Part shown: in pieces, positions 11,410 through 23,180 of the stretch
Layout of the letters: every line of letters begins with the position of its first letter
Position numbering within the stretch: the first letter of the stretch is position 1
Notes under the pieces: model-generated
Told to the model about the DNA's origin: nothing
Databases searched by the model: none
The model's input: the letters and a program-made list of their open reading frames with translations, nothing else
Source: Laccaria trichodermophora
Taxonomy: Eukaryota; Basidiomycota; Agaricomycetes; Agaricales; Hydnangiaceae
DNA length: 64,000 nt
NCBI GenBank assembly: GCA_018417955.1
Contig: JACTVC010000015.1
Coordinates: 955,862 to 1,019,861 of the forward strand
Direction: 5' to 3'
Made by a program: the position numbers and the translations under genes

Positions 11410-11417
11410 CTTATATA
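11410..11417 (-). promoter_or_regulatory. TATA-like box for the TET/JBP gene
   Basis: TATATAAG on the minus strand, about 40 bp upstream of the chosen ATG at 11372. Position and sequence fit a core promoter. The in-frame ATG at 11423 would place the box inside the coding region, which argues for the shorter protein. Confidence 0.4.
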
Positions 11418-11639
11418 CAGCATGCCTCATGCTATCCATGCATCCAGGGTGGCTGTCACATGTCCGGCTATTATCTATTACCCAAAACGAATTCAACCGA
11501 TTAATGGGAATTCGGGCCGATATGGATATATTGATGTATGGATGAGATGCTACTGACGGTATTTGCAACGTGTATCAAATTTTGTGCCAGAGGCGATGTC
11601 ATCGGACCAAATTACATCGTACCGTTCGTTTCAGCTGGA

Positions 11640-11990
11640 CAGGGATGGTTAGGGTTAGGGTTCCGGCAGTCCCGGCATTTGTTACGCCGAGCATTGGGCC
11701 CAACTGCAATATAGCCTAATTAAATATTGGGCCCAACAATGCAAGATAGCTTAATTAATAGCTTTGGAATATTGGGCCCAATGGGCCCAATTTGTTTTGT
11801 GTATCCCTCATTGGGCCCAATTATGCTTCTCATAGCTTTGTTACCTTGGCCCCAACAATGCGTGCTTAACGTCTCACAGACATTGGGCCAAACTAGGGCC
11901 AAATAGTGCCAACTATGATTGGGCCCATTGGGGTAGCCCTATGGTCCATTGAACAATTGACCATGTGAACTACTATCCTTCCATTGGGCA
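11640..11990. repeat. cluster of TTGGGCCCAA palindromes
   Basis: TTGGGCCCAA occurs at 11694, 11727, 11772 and 11811, with close variants at 11781, about 11849, 11884, 11919 and 11979. Two TTAGGG-like hexamers precede the cluster at about 11649. No protein-like frame is present. It may be the outer flank of the KDZ unit or a small foldback repeat. Confidence 0.6.
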
Positions 11991-11999
11991 GCTACTGAA

Positions 12000-14949
12000 T
12001 GCCCTGCCTCTTCAACATTTGCCTGCCTGCAGGACACCCTGATAATCCTGATGAGCTTCCAGAAGGCTTTCGTCGCCTCCAACTCAAACCTGCGGATGTC
12101 TACGAGTTCCGCGCACATTTGCGGGATAGTGATATCGCCAGTTCTTCCGTTGAAAAGCAGGGGTTAGTTCATTATTTCAAAGATTCAGAAATACTGACGA
12201 AGATGTCGGCAGGGAAACGTTTCACTGCTCTGATTCGGATGGTGCTCTTCTGTTTATGCCTCAAGGAGCTTACGACGAAGACTTGGGTAACATCAGCAAG
12301 TTCAGAGATTACGCATTCCTTCATGCTGAGAGCTGGTATCAATATGCCAACGGGCCTTGTGGTCGAGAAATCCACAATGCGGAACTTCACCTGGTTACTG
12401 GGTGCGACAAGACAACTTCGTGGGGAATCGCAGCATACTCGCACGCCCAGTCGAAACGTAAAGACGATACGACTCTTTTGAAGTTCAGTGTTAGTAGGGA
12501 AGCTTCGCACACCCTGTACCCGACACTTGTTTGGGAAAAACAGGGTACAGCAGACGTCAAGGCTGGACCTGAAGATGATGAGCTTATCCCTTTACGAAAT
12601 CAGTGCACATTCGTAAGGTCGCTTACTCCTGCGCTGAGGGTTGGTGACTGGGAACGTCTTCAAGCAAAAGTAACAGCTTCAGCAGACGACCGAACATCTG
12701 CCCGGTCCCCGGAAAGCCCTCCAGCTTCAGTGTTTGGTCCCGTGAACTCGCTTTCAGGCATGCTCTTATCTCTCTCTTGTGGTCGTAACCGTTCCAATGG
12801 ATAAGGTCTCATAGGCTCTTTCTGTGAATATAGTCGCGAGGGCACTTCCAAGTTGATCGATTCGGTGACTTCTGAAAAGGTAAGCGCTTCCAGATTCATC
12901 TACAAATGTTGATGTCTCTGCAAAGATACTCTCCGCTCATCCCGCAACCTACGTTGTTGACATGCTACTACAAAAGGTACTGCTCATTACGTACAACCCA
13001 AACTCATCGTTAATCACTCCTGCCACAGTGCCCCAAGGCGAAGGTTGTAGTTGTCCATGACAGCAACTGGTGCTCTGTGATTCGGGACTCAGTGAGCCAT
13101 GAACTTCATGACTTGACCTCAAGTATAAAGTGAATGTTAGGATGATGATTGGACGTATACAGCGCAAGACCTTCCACATCGGATTCAAGAGGCATTTAAT
13201 ATCGTTGAAGATAAGAATGGTGAGGTTGACTAACCATAGTGTCATCAAGGATTCAATATTTTTTCCCCAGGCACCGTCTACCTAGAAGAGAAAACCAGGC
13301 TCAGTACATCATCTGACGTCTCTGTCAAATTAGAGGCCGAGGATCGAAAACCAGGGCCTTCGCAACTTTCCGATCCCATCGAAATATTCCCTTCAGACAT
13401 GCAAGTTGACTGTCTTCGGTCAGAGAAAATGGTTGACAATGGAGATGGTGATATCAAAGTGCCAAAGAATTTCCATGTAAGTTTTATAAATTCACGATTA
13501 TGGTGATATGATCCAACAAATCCCACTAGCCAAGCAGTTCTCAGGGTGGTCGTCTAATAATCTCTAGTGATGGCCCAACCAACCAACCCTCCTACACTCT
13601 CAACACCGACAACACCCGGCCAAAGCAGGAATTCTTTTGGTCATCTGCTCCCAAATTTGATGCAGATCTCAACCTTGGAGCTGTCCAACTTCAATACAAT
13701 AACGAGGTCTGGCCCCAATCCTATACCCCATCAAGCGAATCTCTACGACGCCTTTCCGCGTATCCCAGAACGCAGAGCGACCCAGAAAGTCCTCCGCCAC
13801 CATCATCTCCCTACTCATCGCGGATCTCTACCTATTCGGGCACAACTCTTGCATATTCGGGGCGAAGTTCCACATCTTCGAGGACATACTCAGGGCATAA
13901 TGATGAAAATTTTGAAGATTTCAGCCATAAAAAAATACAGATTTCTGGGATGAGATTGTACAGTCATCGCGAACAATTAGAATTTTTTCGCGCAGTCGTA
14001 GACCTGCCTACGCGTGCTTATGGCCCATTTGTCCCCCAACCAATGTACAAGCCTCATACGAACAGCGACCGAAGGCGCTACACGGAAAACATTGAGCTTG
14101 AAGCTCCCATCTACTTCTCCCTGGACCACCCCTCTGAGTTCGGAATCCTCTTATCTGATGCCCTTCATTCCCGCGTCAAGAGACTTCAGAATTGTGATCA
14201 GTTAGTCTTTGAAGGTCGCGGTCCAAGTATTTCCATTAGGCTTGAGGTATGCGGGCACTATACGATTTAGAAACGCGATATGCTCACCGCCGTCTATCTT
14301 AGTGGCCTGGATATCGTCAATGGAGCAGGCAGGTACCCGCCAAGGACTCTCGTACCCCACCTGGTCCTATCACCGTTTCCAAGCTTGCTAAAAACGTGGC
14401 CAAGTGCGTTCAACGTTTTATTGAGGTAAGCTTCAGTGTTATGGATCTGTATATTACTTTGATTGTAAAACTTTGTGTAGGAAAGGAAACATCAGAGCCT
14501 CGAGGATGACTGCGATCCATGCTGGAAAGTTGGTACTGGTGCCAACCACATCAAATTAGAAGATCTCGTCCTTTTTAGCATTCATCACGTATCCCTGGGT
14601 AGCTGGCAGCCACAATTACGGCTCAATCGTCAACTCCCCCATGCCTACGGAGTTGGTCCACCTACGCAACCTCTTATCGATACTTCACAGGCGCCGTTAC
14701 AGATGTCCCAGATTACGGCTCAATCGTCAACTTCCCCACGCCTATGGAGTTGGTCCACCTGCCCCAGGACCACCACCACCCATCGATACTTCACAGGCGC
14801 TGTCACAGACGTCCCAGATTCCGCGCATCCCCGAGGATCCTCATGCCGAAACTATTGACCCCTGTCTGATTTCGCTTGCCCTCGAAAATAGTTGCCAGTC
14901 GTCGATGACAACTGGTGGTGATAATTTGGGTCTTCTACCTTACCTGTGA
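12000..14949 (+). pseudogene. copy A of an uncharacterised Agaricomycete family, N terminus missing
   Basis: Homologous to copies B (45671) and C (54871). The first recognisable residues (LFNIC..AGHPDNPDELPEGF) match copy B about 70 residues in, so the start is missing. Shared blocks include GCDKTTSWGIAAY, NQCTFVRS and VVVVHDSNW. Supported introns are 12163-12212, 13477-13529, 14247-14302 and 14426-14480. An in-frame TAA at about 12802 requires another intron or marks decay. The C-terminal half, absent from B and C, has a Ser/Pro-rich linker and a domain with WPGYRQW, ITVSKLAKNVAKCVQRFI and SLGSWQPQLRL. The function of the family is unknown to me. A 97-bp internal duplication shifts the last exon's frame, so the protein ends near 14858 or, in the other frame, at 14949. 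The element next to it may have removed the 5' end. Confidence 0.55.
14616..14810. repeat. 97-bp tandem duplication in the last exon of copy A
   Basis: GGCTCAATCGTCAACTCCCC recurs 97 bp downstream with small changes, followed by matching sequence to about 14810. The offset is not divisible by three, so the second copy is read in a different frame. Confidence 0.7.
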
Positions 14950-16190
14950 GAGTACTGCATCAGGAAAACAGTTCTGGGCTGTAGTTTGGCTATATTTACA
15001 TAGTCTCCATAGGCTCAGTAGGTCAACATAGGTTAATCATTACCTCTGTAGACTATGGTAGGTACAAAAGATACTCTGAGCCTACAGTAGATTATCAAAA
15101 TAAATTTCACCTCATCAAAATTTTGAAATGATGGAGACATGATATCACAGTCAATGGGGTATGAGGGAAATTATGATCATAATACCAGTATATATGATAC
15201 AAGCTACCCTGGGCCACAATTTATTAGACACATCTTCTCACTGTTTGCAGTGGAGGTGAACATTGGGTGAACAATTTATAAAAAGTTTTCCCAGCAGTAG
15301 TGGTATGTATAGTGCAAAGAGCCAGATATTGCAAAGGCTCCTATAGACTAACTGTAATATTGCATGTGCGATGACTGATCTCTTGTATAGGCCTCTCCAT
15401 AAGACTCTGAGTTCAATTCCCCAAAGATGTAATATTTATTCACTAAGTTTCCCTCACCCATGTCATTAAAGTTAGAAGACTCGTCGAATCATCATCTTCG
15501 AAATTGTCACATATCATTGTGAAAAATGATGGTAGAGTGAGCACCTCAGCAAGAGGTGAAGCTACATTTTCGGCAGAAGGGGGTTGAGATACAGTACCTA
15601 TGGCAACCTACCACCAGCCTACATAGGGTACTCACTGACCTATGTAATCTATATATCGGGGGGGAACCTATGAAGCTATGGTCCCTACATAGGCTCCATA
15701 GACCTACATAGGTCTCAACTGATTTCCTGATGTGTACTTACCTATTCCTATGTCACGGGTACTAATCTAACACTTAGACCCTCCACCCCCTAGCCGACAT
15801 GGTAACTTCAAACCTGGCGTTAGCAGACTATGAATAATAAGTGAATTGAGATTGGCAAATGCGCGCCAAAGATTTTTAAAAAGTATGAGTATATCACATG
15901 AAACACCTAAAAAAAGACCATAGAGATGTATGAAGCATCTATGCTGTAAGTACTATGTGTCATGACAAGATGTAGAAAAGGAAAATGCGGTTGAACCATG
16001 TGTCATAAAATGAGATTACAATATGAACAAGAAAAAGCGGAGAGAAAACCTGTTAATGTACATTGAAATGCGTATGAGTAACGATGGGTTTATATCCATG
16101 CCAAAAGAAACAGAAAAGATGCTTTTTCAAAATGTGAAAAGGAAAAACGTAGATCAAAACCATAATGTGGGGTAATGCAAAAAAAAGGGG
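14950..16190. repeat. intergenic stretch rich in CCTACATAGG / CCATAG motifs
   Basis: No gene seen. Short motifs such as CCTACATAGG, CTCCATAGG and ACCTATGT recur on both strands, especially around 15000-15080 and 15600-15740. This suggests a diverged repeat or remnant of a non-autonomous element. Confidence 0.4.
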
Positions 16191-16195
16191 GCAGC

Positions 16196-19100
16196 TTATC
16201 TCCGCGGCCAAGCACCAGAAGCACCAGCATGGCCTGAAGAAACGTTCACGCTACCGCCAGGTCCTGGTCCCGGGCCAGGTGGTGGCGGGCCACGTCGCCA
16301 TGTTCCACTGAACGGCCAATAATTTTGGATATCTTGGATTTGTGGAGGTGCCGGTAATCCACTTTGTCGGGGAGAAGAAGGCCCATGGACGGGTTTACGG
16401 CAAACAGGACAAGTGCTTGCACCTCCAAGCCATTGCTGAGGAAAGAGTACACGCTCCGTCAGCATGTTTGCTTTAGGCGAATATCTAGAACAAAAACCCA
16501 CCTGAAGACAATCCCTATGAAGCCAATGAGAACAATTAGTGAGTTTGAGCACGGGATCAGTGGGCGTATACTGCAAAGCGTTCATATATCAGCGAAGAGC
16601 AAGGTTAGATACCGAGAAAAAAAACACAAACATCATCCAAGCAGATAGGGCACCGTTTATCGCTATCAGCCGTAGCCCAATCTTTATACTGTGCAGTTTC
16701 CATCGAGGAAATAACATGGCTAGGCGTCGACCTCGGTTTAGCCTCACCAACAGACGCCGCCAGCTGCAACAGGCCCTCATATGATGTATCAAATTCTTCG
16801 TCCGCCTAAAAACACACACATCAGCATCAAGCAAGACAGAAGAAGAAGCGTACGAAACCCACCACAAAGTCTCCCAAAGCTCTCGGCCGCCCTCCCATAC
16901 GTGTGAGAATAGGATGTCTAAAAGCCCGTGCACGTCGTCCGCGGAAAGCCAGCGTATCCCTTGAACTACGATCATACTCCGACTCCGCACCAAACCCAGC
17001 GTTTCTCGTAGGTCTCGCAGGCAAGGGGGTATCCTCATCCGCCACATCAAAGACATCAGATACAGGACGGACGATCGCTTCCGGACGAGACGAACTATAA
17101 GTCCGAAGAAGAGACTGGTCAGATTGAGATAAAGATTGCAGATGAAGATGAGGAAGGGGTCTTGGGGGCGGTTGTTCTCCACGTTCACGATGATATCGAT
17201 CGATAAGCTGTCTTGAACGTGCATTGCTCGGACCATCATGCCGCAACACTTCAATGGCGCTGTTGAATCCTTGAACGTTAGGAGGTGCACCGTCCGAATC
17301 GTCAATCCTCGAAGCTTCCATACGAGCTTGACGAGAAAGATATCTATGCAAATCACTGTTCTGCATAGCAGACGAGCTAGTAGCACCAGGCGGTACGGGT
17401 GGTGGTCGTCGCTGCTGGAACTGATCAATTCTCGAGCCCAACGCCGGCCGTAGATAGTTTGCATATTCTGGCGGTGGAGGAGGCGGCGGCCGATTGAGAT
17501 ACGCATATCTAGCATCAGACCTTGGTGGCGGCGCTCTTCCCTGGTAATTTGAACCATCCTCCTCAAACGCAAGTGGCGGTATACTAGGTGGATGAGAGGG
17601 CTGAGAACTCCTCGCCGGTACAGTAGACGCATAATGACGAGCAGCGCGGCTGTTACGTTCCATGGCTATACTCTGTAACGTATTCCGGAAAGGGCCAGGT
17701 GCAAAAGAGCTCGGATCGAATGGATGCATGTTGCCAGGAGGCACTTGCGGAGGCTGAGGTTCACTTGGCCTAAACATAAAATTTCCACCAGATCCAACTG
17801 GATGTGTGGGTGTATGGTACCTGGACGTATCCAGGGGAGGCGTTCGCGGTCGATGAGCCGAATACGTCGAGCGTCTACTTGTACCCGGGGCTTCACCACC
17901 AAAAGGCTCAGCATCACTCCCGCTGCTGCTACCATTCTCGTTTCCAGCACCTGCACCACTCTGTGAAATCTGATCAGCGCTCGATGTCAAAGGTAGTGGT
18001 GGTACCCTCAAACTCACCGCCAACGACAAGAACCGTTCACGGCGATTATAAAGCGACTCTTCCACTCCCCCCGTCCTCGCCCTTCCACCTATCGCCTCCC
18101 TCTCACCATTATGACCCCTCTCAATCCTCCCAAACCTACTCTGCCCCACCATCTCAACATCATCATCATCCTCATCATCCGAAAGCTCAAACACATTCGT
18201 AACCCCCCGAATAGAACCAATTGAATTCCGGAGACGCCTTGGAGAGTTCTGATTCAGCTGTGCAATCATCCCACGCATACGCTCATCCTCAAGTCTCGCA
18301 CGTTCACGTTGAGTGTGCTGAAGCGCAGTATGCAGGTCCCGTGAACGTCCCGGTGGAGGAGCTGAAGAAGGTGGAGCACGATCAAAAATACCCCCCAGAT
18401 CAGGCGAAGGAAGGGACGGTATGGGGAGGTACGGTCGTGGTTGTTCCTCTCTCGCAGCAGCACGATAATCCGAACCATAGATACTCGTCAATGCATCCCG
18501 TTCACTTGAGGATTGGGAGTCCATAAGCCACCTGGTGTGAGCAGAGGTGTCATCCAGGGCTGAACTTGAACCACCAGGCGCAGAAACCGAATTAGACCAG
18601 GACGATATCCGACGATGAGTTGCTTGCTGCTGTGGTGGTGGTGGTGGTGGTGGTGGACCAGGACGCGGGCTAGATGCACGAGCACGGGGGTAAACTTCTC
18701 TCTGCAACACCCTTTCTCTCCCAAACGATGACAACGCAGTCATTGCCTCAGGATGCTGCTGTCGTTGAGGCCTCGTCCTCTGCCGAAACTCATCATTCTC
18801 CGGGCCCATAAACGCCTCAAACATCTCCTCAAAAGACCTACTACTACTCGGCCGCGTGTGTGTATGCTGGTGTGACTCGCTCAAGCTCTGTCGAGCAGCC
18901 CGCTGTGCCTGAAAGGCCCGTTGATCCCTATCTGGTGGTGGTGGTTGTTGGACCTGTGATTCTGGCATGGAACTGCCTTGAGCCCACTCCGCATCCCACG
19001 CGGGCAAATGTGACCGCCTGCCGTCTTCCATCAAAGAGCCTTGTGAAGATGATGAAGCAAACGTCGTGGCCCGCTCCAGTAATTTGGCACGTTGAGAGCG

Positions 19101-21044
19101 GCGACGTGCCTCCGAGGCATTCTCTGACACGAGGGAGTTAAATGAACCCAAGTTTGCTGGTCGGGAACGGTGGTGCTGGGATAACATGTAAGAGGCCTGG
19201 CGGTCATCGCTCTCGGTCCATGAATGGTGCACAGGTGGGCTTGAGCCAATCGTAGTATCTATGTCAAGATTAAGCCAGACAATCCATGATGGGCATATCA
19301 GAAAACGCACCGCTCGGTCCGGCTGACTCAGCTGCAGCAAGCCAAGCATCGAGATTCATGTTATTACTATCAGCGCCTTGAAGGGGGAAATGTGCGGGAG
19401 GTCTGCCAGAAGAGGGGTGATGTGATAAGAACTGGGATGGCCTCTCACTGGAGGGCGGTGGTGACCTTGATTGACCTAATTCACAGCGAGAACAAGTTAG
19501 AACAACGTGAGCCATTACAGCATCACAAAGAGACACACCTGAGAACAAAGAACTTGAATACGACGAATTCCACATCACTTGATCCAACATCCTGACAGCA
19601 GCAGCAGATGCCGGACTGCGTCTCCCACTAGGTCCGCCTCTCCTGGCAGATGTGTCGGTGAACCCACTACTTTGGATCGGTATATCCCGAACACGATCCC
19701 TATAACGGTTACTCGGCCCAGGATCATCGTCAGACGAGGTTCCTGGTGCGTCCGGCCTCCGCGTCGGCTCATCCATGTTCAACCAATGATGCAGCCCCCT
19801 GAGGGATGGAGATGGCAGGGCATGGTCTCTCAGGTCCTCCAGAGACGGCAAGCTAGGAGGCATGTTCCACATCCCTTCTGAAGCTGGTGTAGGAAGGGGT
19901 TCATCATTCCACATCACGTTCTCGGTTTCGGTATCTGTAATTATAGGTGGTAGTGTGGGTGGGTTGGGTAAAGTTGGTCGCGTGAATGACGATGATGATC
20001 GAGCAGAGTTTCGTTCCTCCTCGTCGTCCAAACCTGGCACTAAAGGGGAGGCGGAGCGGAGACTGCCTAGAGCTGAGTCAAGGCGCTCGCGGAAAGTGAA
20101 TCCAAGATCGTTCGATGCGGAACTTGCAGGTGGCTCTACTTGAGGACTAGGTTCATCGGTTGGTGAATGTTGTTGTGAAGTTGCAATGTCAATGGGCGAA
20201 TGCTGTTGTGAAGTTGCAAAGGATGATCCAGAAAAGTCTGTAGATTACAGAGGCGCTTAGCAAGATGAAAAAAGATGCTGAGCGCTTACAACTCACCTAA
20301 TGAAAACTCTGAGGCTGCTTCAGAATCCGGCAGGGCGTGTCGAGGGAAGATGGCTGCGCTCCCAACACTGACAGGGGAGTCGGGGAGGTATTCAATTGTG
20401 GTTTGTGAAGGAATTTCCTCAAATATTGACAAGGGGGGCAAAGTTGGAGGAAGTGTTGGGGATCGTGCAAGGGCGGGAGAGCGTTGGCGGAGAACCGAAA
20501 TTTCCGAGTCGAATTCATTGAATCTTTGTAGTGATAACCTATAACTGTCGTCGGGCTGCGAAAGGGGCGGAGATGGGAGATTGGATGACGAGAAAGCATC
20601 CGAGTCGTTATCATCGACCAAGGGGTAATCGGGCATGTCAATGTCTTGAATGTCTGGCGTGGGTAGTCGTGGAGGTTGATGGCTTGATATTGGCAAGGCT
20701 GTTCCCGCTCTTGTCACAGCAGCAGTTTGGCCAGCCCAGTCGTCTTGCAAGGCTCTTTGCCTCCTGGTGCCTGACCCTGAGCTCCTGCTGCCCGACCCAG
20801 AGGCCTCACTTGACGACTGCGGACTGCTGGCCAACGTATCGCTGCTGCCATCTGAAAAGCTGGTGGCACTGCGAGCACGCTTGTTGCGATCATTGTTGTT
20901 TCCACTCCCGCCAGCGTCATGGGCAACGGGGCTGTCCAAGTCGACACCAAATTGTTCGAAAGAGCGCTTGAAGGAAGTTGTGCTTGAGGGAATGGAGAGT
21001 TGAAGCTGTGGGGGACAGTCGGAGGACATGATGGGCAATGTCAA
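16196..21044 (-). CDS. large RING-H2 zinc-finger protein, probable E3 ubiquitin ligase
   Basis: Seven exons (20297-21044, 19539-20237, 19311-19475, 16863-19258, 16632-16805, 16502-16570, 16196-16435) splice without a stop to exactly 1,496 residues; introns run 52-66 bp. The RING-H2 lies at the C terminus, split by two introns: CPICLDD (about 1388), NCSHWLHRDCLQ and STCPVCRK (about 1424-1431), the C3H2C3 spacing that binds two zinc ions and recruits an E2. The preceding 1,300 residues are low complexity, rich in Ser, Pro, Arg and Asp, with poly-Pro runs and an acidic ELSDDEDDDDVEM stretch, so probably disordered. This suggests a scaffold-type ligase whose substrate is not predictable. ATG 21044 gives the longest frame; a second in-frame ATG at 21029 would remove five residues. 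Confidence 0.85.
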
Positions 21045-21639
21045 GTTTGCTTGTCTGGTGGCCTGGCCTCACGATAGATTGCCGCCGAGCTCGCAAATAC
21101 CCGTGACTTTGCCCGCCCGAGGAAATGACTCGTTGAGCACGATGGAGTGGCCCTTTCTTTTAAGAGAGATCCCTGGAGTTTAGAATGGCGCGGACACCGT
21201 CGAGATGATGGTAGGAAGAAAGAATGGAATCTCCATGGACAACGATAGTCAATGTGGGGCGAATGGTTAGGGTTTCGGCATTCCGGGTTGGCACGTGTTC
21301 GTTTTCACATAAAATCGCGTCGCGTCATTTTGACACACAAAGCGCGCTTGAGGTTAGCGCTCAAACAATCGATTAGGAAAACGTGGTCGCTACCATAACA
21401 ATTGGATAGAGAATAACACCTAGTTTTGTTGTTTTACAAGGATACCCACAAGCTTACTACTAAATTAGATCCCCCAATCATTTTCCCAACAGCCCCGCCG
21501 GAAGCAAACTCGGAGACAGCGGCAAGTCTCTCCTTGCGAAACTCTCTCACTTGAAAGGTACACTTGAGTCACGTGGTTCAAATGCATGTGACGCAACCCT
21601 GATTTCCTCACCTCTCCTCACGCACCTCGGTCAAAACCT
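21045..21639. other. intergenic, promoter side of the RING gene
   Basis: No protein-like frame. A GGTTAGGGTTTCGG stretch near 21265 resembles the telomere-like motifs seen in and around the KDZ unit. Otherwise nothing recognised. Confidence 0.4.
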
Positions 21640-23110
21640 CAAGTCAAAGATTGCTGAGCCTGGCTGAGTCTGCAAATACCCTCATCAAGAAGCTTCAACA
21701 AGTTCTCGGCTCACTCTCTGGAATTGGAAATGGCACGGAAGCAATACCCGCGAATCTTGACGCGGTGATGAGCGCCGCGCCATGTTGGCGCCATACTCAC
21801 CTGCGTAGAAGGCAAGAGCAGAAAACGATACGTCGCATCTGCGATCATTGCGTGTGGTGAAAAATGATGCAACTTAGACGTGGCTGAAACACTCGCGGCC
21901 CCCCAAAACCACCTGGCATAACGCACTTTTTGTTCCCCCGTTAGTTCCGCCACCTATGATGGGTCAAATCTAAGTTGATACATCTTGGAGGAGCAACAAC
22001 GGTGAAACAGAACCTGATATTCTATCATGATGTGCGTACACCGCTTTTTATCAAAGTTTTGATTTATTAAACAGCTCCATTCAAGTGTTGTTATAGGGCT
22101 TTCAAATGTCGCGTTGGATGAGGCCGTCGACCCTGTCAGCTCAAGGTCGTATCGTATACACCATAGGAGATTCAAAAAGGACCCTACACTGGAATCTGTT
22201 CGTTGTTTCTCTGCTGTGTATCGTCATCTCGCTCACAGGTGTGGTTTTCTCTACGTGCAACTGATATTTGCTGTTACATCATTTTGGCATATGTACTCCT
22301 GGATTTTAGCTTCAAACAATCGAGGACTTGCACAACATTCTCGCCATCAAATGGGATGTTGCTCCAACGTGACGTACACGAGGCAAACAGACACTCAATT
22401 TACGGTTTCAAACTTTTCGTTTCAGGCCGCTCAGGAAAAATGCAGACAACAACTTCAACGTCTACGCTCTAAAAGTTTTTCGAAGGATGGGCCTGCTTAC
22501 CTCGCATGCGGGGAGGCTCTGGCTTCAGCTAACCCTGCCTAATGCTCACTACATTGCTATCCACACTTCAATCACCGGCCGCGGTTGGGCACATGGAAAT
22601 TTCTTTAATAAATACGAGGATGAGGACCAAGGCAATCAATTTTGGTGATTGAAACGAAGAGATGTCCCAGATTCGTTACAGGTTGCTCATAAAAATTCAG
22701 ACAGAAAACTCTTAAAAAACCACAGCGGCAGCCAGGCTCCGGAGCCATTCCCGGTCAAATCCTCACTATATCGCTCTCCACACTTCAATCGCCGGGGTTC
22801 CGCACATGACTGGCACAGAAATTTTCTTCGATAAGCTCTTACAAGAGTACAAAAAATACGAAGATGATGATGACGAAGACGGGTTGAATAAAGGTATTCG
22901 ACGAAAGGCGGCTCTGGCTTCAGGTATGTACCCCCGGACAGATCCTCACTACATTGCTACATATCCCACTTCGATCGCAGGGGTTCCACACATGCGAAAT
23001 TTTTATGAGTAAATTGAAAAAATTGAAGAGGATCGATGCGATCCAAGCCAAACCTCAAAAACGTAAAGGAGAAAGCATTTTGTAAGACTCCGTTGGGCGA
23101 TCTTCCTGTA
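21640..23110 (+). pseudogene. decayed copies of the neighbouring HNH_2-type gene
   Basis: About 21650-21860 matches, with gaps and frameshifts, the N-terminal exon of the gene at 23181 (block ILTCVE...KRYVASAI). Three further fragments at about 22545, 22755 and 22930 each resemble the C-terminal block (PHYLAIH-type sequence followed by FFDELL-like residues). They carry stops and frame changes and lie in the same orientation as the fuller gene. This looks like repeated partial tandem duplication followed by decay. Confidence 0.5.
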
Positions 23111-23180
23111 TTTACCTACGGATCGGTAAGATCATGGTAAGATGCTGGCCAGTGTCCGTTTGAATCTTTGCCAAGACAGA

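Noticed and set aside
11720..11902. 60-codon frame in the palindrome cluster
   Set aside because: Composed of repeated Gly-Pro-Asn-Ile-type residues from the TTGGGCCCAA repeat.
16589..17632. 347-codon minus-strand frame
   Set aside because: It lies in another frame across exons of the RING-H2 gene, and its composition is a shadow of that Arg/Pro-rich coding sequence.
18221..18526. 101-codon and other plus-strand frames within the RING gene
   Set aside because: Antisense shadows of a long low-complexity coding exon; no independent motif.
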